Shown here: piece after piece, positions 1 through 5,134 of the stretch
Position numbering within the stretch: position 1 is the first letter of the stretch
Layout of the letters: each line of letters starts with the position of its first letter
Source: an uncultured Alistipes sp.
Lineage (GTDB): Bacteria > Bacteroidota > Bacteroidia > Bacteroidales > Rikenellaceae
Direction: 5' to 3'
Length of the DNA stretch: 7,403 nucleotides
Assembly: GCA_900769745.1 (NCBI GenBank)
Contig: CAAGHX010000206.1
Location: 1-7,403, forward strand
Program-made: the position numbers and the translations under genes
The notes under the pieces: model-generated
The model's database searches: none
What the model was told of the DNA's origin: nothing
What the model saw: the letters and a program-made list of their open reading frames with translations, nothing else

Positions 1-2
1 CT

Positions 3-143
3 TGCATAGAGTGTTCAAAACTTATCATTCAGGCTGGTATCAAGCGTGTGGTATATCTCGATGATTATCGCTCAGAAGATGGCCTTAATCTGCTTCGCAG
101 AGTGGGTATCGAGTGCGTTAAGCGTGACGAGAACGAGAAGTAA
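3..143 (+). CDS. Probable deoxycytidylate (dCMP) deaminase, C-terminal end only
   Basis: This is the 3' end of a gene entering from the left: 46 codons, then TAA. The fragment opens with C-I-E-C, followed by a helix and GIKRVVYLDDYRSEDG. That matches the second zinc motif (PCxxC) of the cytidine/deoxycytidylate deaminase superfamily and the GI-[RK]-V-V-Y strand that follows it in dCMP deaminases. Enzymes of this family convert dCMP to dUMP in the cytoplasm, supplying thymidylate synthase. The catalytic HAE motif would lie upstream of the window and cannot be checked, so a related deaminase such as tRNA adenosine deaminase or a riboflavin-type deaminase is not fully excluded, though the tail fits dCMP deaminase best. 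The gene ends just before a strong hairpin terminator and converges on the antiporter gene. Confidence 0.75.
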   Translation, partial: CIECSKLIIQAGIKRVVYLDDYRSEDGLNLLRRVGIECVKRDENEK

Positions 144-161
144 TAACCCTATGTGGTAAAC

Positions 162-211
162 AAATAGTTAGCCCCGAGAGTCCAGCATGGAACTTTCGGG
201 GCTAACTATTT
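162..211. terminator. Shared bidirectional rho-independent terminator between convergent genes
   Basis: A perfect 16-bp inverted repeat pairs 162-177 with 196-211 (AAATAGTTAGCCCCGA and its complement). A G-T wobble and three further pairs extend it to about 20 bp around a loop of roughly 10 bases. The G/C-rich core is flanked by A on one side and T on the other, so both strands give a hairpin with a U-rich tail. It sits 18 bases after the deaminase stop and 31 bases beyond the antiporter stop, so it can end both converging transcripts. Confidence 0.9.
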
Positions 212-242
212 CTATTGATAATGTAATCTTAGCCAGCTCGCA

Positions 243-1418
243 TTACTGCTTTGCCTCGGCCTTCAGCGCCAAACGCTTAACTATCACCACAAATCCGCCT
301 GTAAGAATCAAGTTTGTAAGGATTGTAAGCAGTGAGATAGCCAACAATGGACCACCCAAGCCATAACCAATCGACACGAAGATAATACCTGCACCTACCT
401 CGCCACGAGTAAACATACCGATACTCAGTGCCAAACGCTCAGTAAGCGAGCGGTCGCGATAGAAGAACATAGGCACCATCTTACCTATATTAGATAGAGC
501 TGTTACGATAGCAACGTGCATAGCAATCTCACCCCACGACATTGAGCCTACCTGGGCTACTACGCTATCACCCGCAGTTGCACCGAAATCAACACCCACA
601 AACAGAGGAGCACTCATACCCACCAAGAACATAAACAGATATGATATTATAGTCTCCACTTTCTCGTCGGTCTTTGAGTGGCGATGTGTGGGTTTCATAA
701 TCATACCCAACACAAAGGCTGGCAACAACACCTCGATATGGATAGCCGCATCGGAGCCAAACAACTGCTTAGAGAGCATATAAAGGCCCTGGAATAGGAA
801 TACCAAGATGGTAGAATAGCCGAGGATTGCACCCCACGACTGAACGAATTTATACTTCTTAAGGCGAGTCCAACCCAAATACAAGCAGGCAAATACAACA
901 AGCACAACGACACACAACTGCCAGCGCATACCTATCATAAATATCTGCAGAGGAATCATCAACAAGATTGTATCGAGGTCATCGAAGATGGCCAACACGC
1001 GCGTCTTCTGATATACCCACGACGACTTCAAGCCCGCCGCAGCCAACATAGTAAAGAGGATACCTGCCGATGTAGGAGCTGCAAAACGGCTCAAGAGCAG
1101 AGTCTCCTTCCAGGCATCCCAATCGGTGAAATAGTTAGATGGGAGCAACACCATATAGTAGAAACATATCAGCAACCAGGGTGCTGCAGCTGTTGCCATA
1201 GCGATAAAGTAATCGGCAGTATATGAACGCCAACGGCTTTTATCGAGCTCGAATTCGCGACCGACATTAATCATAATAAATGCCAGACACACATAGAGCA
1301 TTGAGTCTAGGAAAGATTTTGTTTGCGCAAATGCCGCATCGCCCATCATGCCGGGCAACGCCTGAGAAAGAATCAGACCGAGAATAAGAAAAATGGAGAA
1401 AAGTGCGATTTTCTTCAT
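243..1418 (-). CDS. Cation:proton antiporter, CPA2-type (Na+/H+ exchanger family)
   Basis: This is a 391-residue inner-membrane protein with about 11-13 hydrophobic segments and few soluble stretches. Seen in sequence: a GREFELD motif after the second membrane segment (residues 53-59), an Asp-Asp pair in AIFDDLDT (D146, D147), a lysine in NIGKMVP (K313), and TRGEVGAG (337-344), which resembles the [PT]RGE motif of KefB/NapA-like exchangers. In the family, the Asp pair in the unwound transport helix binds the ion and protons, and a matching Lys takes part in NapA-type electrogenic exchange. The likely role is therefore Na+(or K+)/H+ exchange for pH and salt homeostasis; the ion cannot be read from sequence. 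There is no C-terminal TrkA/RCK domain, so it is not a full KefB/C-type protein. The gene has its own promoter and is probably monocistronic. The start at 1418 directly precedes a typical hydrophobic first helix (MKKIALFSIFLILGL). Confidence 0.88.
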   Translation of the reverse strand: MKKIALFSIFLILGLILSQALPGMMGDAAFAQTKSFLDSMLYVCLAFIMINVGREFELDKSRWRSYTADYFIAMATAAAPWLLICFYYMVLLPSNYFTDWDAWKETLLLSRFAAPTSAGILFTMLAAAGLKSSWVYQKTRVLAIFDDLDTILLMIPLQIFMIGMRWQLCVVVLVVFACLYLGWTRLKKYKFVQSWGAILGYSTILVFLFQGLYMLSKQLFGSDAAIHIEVLLPAFVLGMIMKPTHRHSKTDEKVETIISYLFMFLVGMSAPLFVGVDFGATAGDSVVAQVGSMSWGEIAMHVAIVTALSNIGKMVPMFFYRDRSLTERLALSIGMFTRGEVGAGIIFVSIGYGLGGPLLAISLLTILTNLILTGGFVVIVKRLALKAEAKQ

Positions 1419-1457
1419 TGGTAAAGGTTTATGTAAATCAATAAACGGTTATCATTG

Positions 1458-1489
1458 CAAAGATAACCCATAACAACCAATAGAACAAA
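1458..1489 (-). promoter_or_regulatory. Bacteroidetes-type promoter of the antiporter gene
   Basis: On the minus strand TATCTTTG (1465 to 1458) matches the -7 consensus TAnnTTTG exactly. TTTG (1489 to 1486) lies 20 bases upstream of it, the usual place of the -33 element. Transcription would start near 1451, leaving a leader of about 30 bases before the ATG at 1418. A perfect 7-bp inverted repeat (GGTTATC at 1447-1453, GATAACC at 1462-1468) overlaps the -7 box and predicted start and could be an operator. Confidence 0.7.
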
Positions 1490-1518
1490 CTATTTGGGAT
1501 AAAAATCACAATAATGAC

Positions 1519-1552
1519 CAAAGATAACACCCATCTGCCGCTTCGCCACAAA
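1519..1552 (-). promoter_or_regulatory. Second, weaker promoter-like motif upstream of the antiporter
   Basis: A second TATCTTTG (1526 to 1519) lies 61 bases upstream of the first in the same orientation, with TTTG (1552 to 1549) 22 bases further up, slightly beyond the usual spacing. The box shares the 10-base string GTTATCTTTG with the downstream promoter. It could give a longer antiporter transcript; chance occurrence is possible. Confidence 0.35.
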
Positions 1553-1599
1553 ACATTCTCTCGCGGAACTACGAAAACCTCGCTCCATGGGGCTATCAC

Positions 1600-1634
1600 A
1601 AAAAAAGGTTGTCCAACGCATTTGTTGAACAACC
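1600..1634 (-). terminator. Rho-independent terminator of the lpxK-ssb transcript
   Basis: Read on the minus strand, GGTTGTTCAAC and GTTGGACAACC form an 11-bp stem around a 6-base loop, followed directly by seven T. Strand choice is supported by one position: it is a G-U pair in minus-strand RNA but a C-A mismatch in plus-strand RNA. It lies about 150 bases beyond the ssb stop, with the palindrome at 1665-1759 in between, so the ssb mRNA would have a long structured 3' end. Confidence 0.85.
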
Positions 1635-1664
1635 CTTATTTATTATTTCTCGGAAATTGTATAT

Positions 1665-1759
1665 CAAGAGCTATTTTTAGGCCCTCAAAGCTCAGAAAAC
1701 CGCAGCATACTTGGCGTATGTGAGGATTTTTGAGCAAGAGAAACGCCAAAAGAGCCTTG
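1665..1759. repeat. 95-bp imperfect palindrome in the ssb 3' region
   Basis: The sequence folds on itself around a centre at about 1713. The inner stem CATAC/GTATG (1706-1710, 1716-1720) closes a TTGGC loop. Outward follow CC/GG, GCTCA/TGAGC with adjoining A/T pairs (1690-1694, 1731-1735), CTC/GAG, GGC/GCC, TTT/AAA, GCT/AGC and CAAG/CTTG, separated by small mismatches and bulges. This is far more pairing than a simple terminator. No T-run follows on either side, so it is not itself an obvious rho-independent terminator. In the ssb transcript it could be a 3' structural element. It reminds me of intergenic repeats of Bacteroidales genomes, but I cannot confirm copies elsewhere. Confidence 0.6.
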
Positions 1760-1786
1760 TTAGACGGCTTCTTAGACTACTTCTAA

Positions 1787-2254
1787 TTAGAATGGCAAAT
1801 CATCAGGATCATCCTGCATTGCAGGAATAGCCGATGGTGCTGGCTGAGCTACTGGCTGAGCATATGCATTCTGCTGTGGTGCGCTCTGACCCATAACTGG
1901 TGCTCCACCCTGAACAGGGGCATCGCTACGACGACCCAAGAGCTTCATCTCGTCAGCCATAATCTCAGTAGCATAACGCTTGATATTCTCCTTATCGGTC
2001 CACTCTCTAGTGCGCAAACGACCCTCGATATAGAGTTGGCTGCCCTTTCTTACATACTTATCTACAACATCGGCCAAACCACGCCACAAAGTGATTGTGT
2101 GCCACTCTGTAAGCTCCTTAGCCTCGTTTGTCTGGCGGTCATAGAAACGCTCAGTAGTGGCCAATCTAACACGAGCCACCTTTACTCCAGATTCGGTGGT
2201 GCGCACCTCTGGGTCGAGGCCCACGTTACCCACCAAAATAACTTTATTTACCAT
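1787..2254 (-). CDS. ssb: Single-stranded DNA-binding protein
   Basis: The protein has 155 residues, close to the usual bacterial SSB length. It contains an OB fold at about 1-107, opening with MVNKVILVGNVGLDPEVR and including TTERF, WHTITLW (W52, W58), a KGSQLYIEGRLRTREW strand and a RYATEIMADEMKLLG end, all family hallmarks. Residues 110-147 are a flexible linker rich in Gln, Pro and Ala. The C-terminus DDPDDLPF is the acidic tip that in SSBs recruits replication and repair proteins such as exonucleases, helicases and primase. SSB works as a tetramer coating single-stranded DNA during replication, recombination and repair. The gene lies 64 bases after lpxK on the same strand with no clear promoter or terminator between, so it is probably cotranscribed. 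The start is fixed by the conserved MVNKV opening; the A/T-rich leader has no Shine-Dalgarno. Confidence 0.97.
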   Translation of the reverse strand: MVNKVILVGNVGLDPEVRTTESGVKVARVRLATTERFYDRQTNEAKELTEWHTITLWRGLADVVDKYVRKGSQLYIEGRLRTREWTDKENIKRYATEIMADEMKLLGRRSDAPVQGGAPVMGQSAPQQNAYAQPVAQPAPSAIPAMQDDPDDLPF

Positions 2255-2318
2255 ATTTCTTTACTTTAACAATTTCATTTTCAAACTGCGGTGCAAATCA
2301 CGCGCCCCAAGACGCCGG

Positions 2319-3398
2319 CTAGTTCTGACTGCCTTTTGCTCCGCCAATCGACAAATCTCCGAAATGCACCTTACCCTCTAAGTCGCTCTTCAATGTTCCG
2401 AGGAAGTCATCATCCGAGCCCTCCAAGAACTCAATCGAAACAGGCATATAGAGCATCTTCTGTCTTAGCAACTCCGGCACACGGCGACTGCGACGCAACT
2501 TAACGGCATCTTTCTCGGTCGTGAGCAGCATTGCTCCAGGGTGCTTTTCAACAAAGTCGGCCACACGCTTCAAATCCTCGACTGAGTATTTATGATGGTC
2601 GGGGAAATTGAAGCTCTTCAGCACCTTATATCGCTCCTTCATACTCGAAACGAAGACCTTGTGGTTGCCAATACCCGACATCAGCACTACGGGAGCACCC
2701 ACCTCTAAACGAGCATCGGGGTTAAACAAAGGCACAGCATCCGATGGAACGATTCGAGTGAAGTAAACCTTCTGATAAGCCACCGACTGCAAATCCTTAC
2801 GCCACAGACGCTGGTCGAGCTGTGTCATATTGTTTGCACACTTTGTAACCAAGAAGTAGTGGGCACGGCCCAGTGAGCTAATCTTATCACGCAGAGTACC
2901 CGCAGGCAGATAATCGTCGCTCGCAAAGTGACGTGTTGAATCAACCACAACAACATTGATACGGGCATTGACGTGGCGATGCTGGAAGCCATCGTCCATA
3001 ATTATCAAATTTATCTCGGGGTGCTCGGCCTGGATTCGCTTGATAGCCTCTACTCTATTCTCACACACAACGACCAAAGTATCGGGAAACTTGAGCTTCA
3101 CCTGCAACGGCTCATCACCTACATCGCGGTACGAAGAGTTGCTCTTCACCTCGATATATCCCGATGTGCGACGACCATAACCACGCGAAAGAAGTGCAAC
3201 GTGATAATAGGAGCGCATATAATCGATAATCATCTCTGCCGCAGGGGTTTTGCCTGTGCCTCCTACGGTGATGTTACCGACGCATATAACCGGGATATCA
3301 AAGGTCTCGCTCTTGAGCAAATCGATATCAAACAGCCAATGGCGTATGGTGATTACCAATCGGTAAACATATGAGATTAGCTTCAATAAAAATTTCAT
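2319..3398 (-). CDS. lpxK: Tetraacyldisaccharide 4'-kinase (lipid A synthesis)
   Basis: LpxK phosphorylates the 4' position of the tetraacyldisaccharide-1-phosphate precursor with ATP, making lipid IVA at the cytoplasmic face of the inner membrane. Seen in sequence: a hydrophobic/basic N-terminus that fits the membrane-anchoring helix (about 1-25), a Walker A motif GNITVGGTGKTP (41-52), SRGYGR (71-76), GDEPLQ (94-99), and IMDDGFQHR (133-141), whose DDGFQH is diagnostic for LpxK. LLTTEKDAVKL near the C-terminus is also typical. The length of 359 fits Bacteroidetes members, somewhat longer than the E. coli enzyme (328). It shows that the host makes lipid A. The gene heads a probable lpxK-ssb unit and has a leader of about 65 bases with a uORF and an inverted repeat touching the start codon. 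The ATG at 3398 gives the expected MKFLLK opening. Confidence 0.96.
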   Translation of the reverse strand: MKFLLKLISYVYRLVITIRHWLFDIDLLKSETFDIPVICVGNITVGGTGKTPAAEMIIDYMRSYYHVALLSRGYGRRTSGYIEVKSNSSYRDVGDEPLQVKLKFPDTLVVVCENRVEAIKRIQAEHPEINLIIMDDGFQHRHVNARINVVVVDSTRHFASDDYLPAGTLRDKISSLGRAHYFLVTKCANNMTQLDQRLWRKDLQSVAYQKVYFTRIVPSDAVPLFNPDARLEVGAPVVLMSGIGNHKVFVSSMKERYKVLKSFNFPDHHKYSVEDLKRVADFVEKHPGAMLLTTEKDAVKLRRSRRVPELLRQKMLYMPVSIEFLEGSDDDFLGTLKSDLEGKVHFGDLSIGGAKGSQN

Positions 3399-3424
3399 AG
3401 GTTCAGCATTATTAGGTTGCTCAT
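3395..3424 (-). other. Possible 9-codon upstream ORF overlapping the lpxK start
   Basis: In the lpxK leader, ATG at 3424-3422 opens a frame reading MSNLIMLNL, whose TGA (3397-3395) shares bases with the lpxK ATG (the arrangement ATGA). Such an overlap would allow translational coupling. There is no convincing ribosome-binding site, and so short a frame arises easily by chance. Confidence 0.25.
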
Positions 3425-3434
3425 TTTGAACCTA
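3398..3434 (-). promoter_or_regulatory. Inverted repeat adjoining the lpxK start codon
   Basis: TAGGTTCA (3398-3405) and TGAACCTA (3427-3434) are perfect 8-bp complements with 21 bases between. In the lpxK mRNA the hairpin would include the A of the start codon and could limit ribosome access. No regulator or ligand can be named. Confidence 0.4.
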
Positions 3435-3471
3435 GAAGGCCCATTGGCAACTGCACAATACACATCATTGC

Positions 3472-3503
3472 CAAAGATAGCCATTTATTTGCAACTTTCC
3501 AAC
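3472..3503 (-). promoter_or_regulatory. Promoter of lpxK(-ssb)
   Basis: TATCTTTG (3479 to 3472, minus strand) matches the Bacteroidetes -7 consensus exactly. GTTG (3503 to 3500) lies 20 bases upstream as a -33 element with one mismatch to TTTG. Transcription would start near 3465, giving a leader of about 65 bases. An inverted repeat TTGGCAA/TTGCCAA (3444-3450, 3468-3474) overlaps the downstream edge of the -7 box. Confidence 0.65.
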
Positions 3504-3521
3504 CTAAGATTCACTTTTTTC

Positions 3522-3529
3522 TATTTTTG
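3522..3529 (+). promoter_or_regulatory. Upstream candidate -7 box for the M23 peptidase gene
   Basis: TATTTTTG fits TAnnTTTG and is followed by GCAAGG, much as the lpxK box on the other strand is followed by GCAATG. A good -33 TTTG is lacking: the nearest is TTTC at 3496-3499, 22 bases upstream. If used, it gives a leader of about 120 bases before the ATG at 3654. Confidence 0.35.
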
Positions 3530-3554
3530 GCAAGGAAAAGAGATAATAAGTCCC

Positions 3555-3583
3555 TTTGTATCCAAAAAAAATCACTACTTTTG
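3555..3583 (+). promoter_or_regulatory. Candidate promoter for the M23 peptidase gene
   Basis: TACTTTTG (3576-3583) fits the -7 consensus TAnnTTTG, and TTTG (3555-3558) lies 17 bases upstream, slightly closer than the usual 19-21. The predicted start near 3590 gives a leader of about 60 bases that contains the hairpin at 3600-3618. Confidence 0.5.
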
Positions 3584-3599
3584 TGAGGATTTACGTACT

Positions 3600-3618
3600 A
3601 TGACGCTAAAAGCGTCGT
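3600..3618 (+). promoter_or_regulatory. Leader hairpin upstream of the M23 peptidase gene
   Basis: ATGACGCT and AGCGTCGT pair as an 8-bp stem (one T-G wobble) around the loop AAA, followed by TTT. The six inner pairs are perfect. It lies 35 bases before the peptidase ATG and downstream of both promoter candidates, so it would form in the 5' leader. It could be a weak attenuator or an mRNA-stabilising 5' structure. The T-run is short for an efficient terminator. Confidence 0.4.
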
Positions 3619-3653
3619 TTTAGATTTGATAAGATTTTTTTAGACTCAAAGAT

Positions 3654-5039
3654 ATGGCACTACTCAGATATATTTTACCGATAATCATCGCGTTGGCACC
3701 ACTCGCTGCCTGCAACCGCAACGCTACTGGCGAGCAGGAGCAGCAGGCCGAAGTGGAGGAGCAGTACACCATTCTCTATGGCATTATTGCCGACGACTAT
3801 AAGGTCGAAAATGGCAAGATTGGCCAGGGCGAAACACTCGGCAAGATACTGGCTCGCTATGGTGTATCGGCTGTAACGGTTGATAAGCTCGACAAGGCTT
3901 CGAAAGATATCTTTCCTCTTCGTCAGATTCGTGCCGACCGCCCCTACACAGCTCTTATCGCTAACGACTCTATGGGTACTCCACGCCTCGACTACTTCAT
4001 CTACGAAAAAGATGTTGTGGAGTATGTGGTATTTGGCTTCAAGAACGACTCTATAACCATCGAGAAGGGCGAGAAAGATGTTACCATCATTCGCCAGCGT
4101 CGCAGCTCTACAATCGAGTCGTCGCTCTGGGGTGCTATCATGCGCGACAGCCTGCCCTACTCACTCGCAGCCGAGCTGGAGGATATCTACCAGTGGACTG
4201 TTGACTTCTTCGGAATCCAGAAGGGCGACAACTTTACGGTAATCTACGACGAGAAGCTTATCGACACCACCCACGTCGGCATAGGTCGCATTTGGGGTGC
4301 TAAGTTCAATTGTGGCGGGAAGGAGATTTACGCCATCCCATTCAAGCAGAACAACAAGATTCAATATTGGGAGTATAACGGAGCGTCGTTGCGCAAGCAG
4401 TTATTGAAGGCACCATTGAAATTCTCGCGCATCAGCTCACGTTTTTCGCGAGCTCGCCTACACCCTGTTCATCGAGTATATCGCCCACACCTGGGAGTCG
4501 ATTATGCAGCTCCAACGGGTACTCCAGTTCACGCTGTAGCCGATGGCGTTGTGACATTCAAAGGCTGGGGAGGTGGAGGCGGTAACACCCTCAAAATCAA
4601 GCACGCCGGCAATCTCGTAACGGGTTATTTGCACCTTAGCAAATTTGCCAAGGGCATCAGCCAGGGTACACGCGTATCACAGGGCCAGCTTATTGGATAT
4701 GTGGGTAGCACAGGTACTTCGACGGGTCCCCACCTCGACTACCGCATCTGGAAAAATGGTGTAAATATCGACCCACTGAAGGTTCCTCAGGAGCCTGCCG
4801 AGCCTATCTCGAAGCAGAACGAGGAGGCCTTCAAGGTGATTCGTGACCGTGTGGTTGCTGAGCTCAACGGCACAGCTACACCCGATATGATTGTAACGCA
4901 GCTCGACTCGCTCGTAATGCCTACCGACACAATCGCAGCCGCCAAAGCCGACACCACAAAGTTGGCCAAGGAGGGCAACGTAGAAGAGGCCGTAGAGAAG
5001 TCGAAGAGCTCACGCCGAGAGCGAAGAAACAAGAAGTAA
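3654..5039 (+). CDS. Lipoprotein M23-family peptidoglycan endopeptidase with LysM/OapA-like N-terminal region
   Basis: The 461-residue protein has a lipoprotein signal peptide: a hydrophobic segment ending in the lipobox LAAC, with Cys20 as the lipidation site. Residues 56-100 (starting IGQGETLGKILARYG) resemble the LysM/OapA-like region before the catalytic domain of MepM-type hydrolases. The M23 (LytM/lysostaphin) domain spans about 270-376: HLGVD (H279, D283), GYLHLS (H327), a glycine run (306-310) and GPHLDYRIW (H360, D362). M23 enzymes are zinc endopeptidases that cut peptide crosslinks of peptidoglycan in the periplasm. The usual third motif is HxH; here the second His is Asp. A charged tail follows, ending RRERRNKK. 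It probably loosens the wall during growth or division. It could instead be a catalytically altered LytM factor, but two zinc ligands and both accessory histidines are kept. The ATG lacks a Shine-Dalgarno but begins the signal peptide directly. Confidence 0.92.
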   Translation: MALLRYILPIIIALAPLAACNRNATGEQEQQAEVEEQYTILYGIIADDYKVENGKIGQGETLGKILARYGVSAVTVDKLDKASKDIFPLRQIRADRPYTALIANDSMGTPRLDYFIYEKDVVEYVVFGFKNDSITIEKGEKDVTIIRQRRSSTIESSLWGAIMRDSLPYSLAAELEDIYQWTVDFFGIQKGDNFTVIYDEKLIDTTHVGIGRIWGAKFNCGGKEIYAIPFKQNNKIQYWEYNGASLRKQLLKAPLKFSRISSRFSRARLHPVHRVYRPHLGVDYAAPTGTPVHAVADGVVTFKGWGGGGGNTLKIKHAGNLVTGYLHLSKFAKGISQGTRVSQGQLIGYVGSTGTSTGPHLDYRIWKNGVNIDPLKVPQEPAEPISKQNEEAFKVIRDRVVAELNGTATPDMIVTQLDSLVMPTDTIAAAKADTTKLAKEGNVEEAVEKSKSSRRERRNKK

Positions 5040-5043
5040 ACGC

Positions 5044-5080
5044 GTCGGACAACTGCACAAAGTCGGACAACTGCACAAAG
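5044..5080. repeat. Perfect 18-bp tandem duplication between peptidase gene and ispD
   Basis: GTCGGACAACTGCACAAA occurs twice head to tail (5044-5061 and 5062-5079) with no mismatch, and one further base continues the period. It begins four bases after the peptidase stop. It has no clear hairpin and does not look like a terminator. Confidence 0.9.
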
Positions 5081-5134
5081 AAGTCGATTAGATAAAATTC
5101 ACAGATAACCCACTCGGTTTTTGCAAGGAAAAAT

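Larger units (their letters stand above)
1419..1786. other. Gene-free region between antiporter and ssb: promoter, terminator and palindrome
   Basis: The stretch runs from the antiporter start to the ssb stop. Reading from the ssb side it holds a direct repeat TTAGAC (1760-1765, 1772-1777), a large imperfect palindrome (1665-1759), a rho-independent terminator on the minus strand (1600-1634), about 75 bases with no assignable function, and two promoter-like boxes on the minus strand (1519-1526 and 1458-1465). Open frames across it run through the terminator or the promoter and have no recognisable protein features, so I call no gene here. Confidence 0.7.

Noticed and set aside
1438..1632. 64-residue open frame on the minus strand with a hydrophobic C-terminal half
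   Set aside because: It starts inside the ssb terminator hairpin and ends across the antiporter promoter; its hydrophobicity comes from A/T-rich regulatory DNA. No family resemblance.
1514..1723. 69-residue open frame on the plus strand
   Set aside because: It runs antisense through the terminator and half of the palindrome, so its content is explained by those structures.
2973..3374. 133-residue open frame on the plus strand inside lpxK
   Set aside because: It is antisense to the well-supported lpxK coding sequence, including its Walker A and DDGFQH codons, and has no protein motif or promoter of its own.
3417..3623. 68-residue plus-strand frame in the divergent intergenic region
   Set aside because: It begins at TTG and crosses all promoter boxes of the region. 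Only its last seven codons after an ATG are noted, as part of the leader hairpin finding.
5044..5080. Tandem repeat as a CRISPR remnant or attachment site
   Set aside because: There is no spacer between copies and no cas gene, integrase or tRNA nearby.
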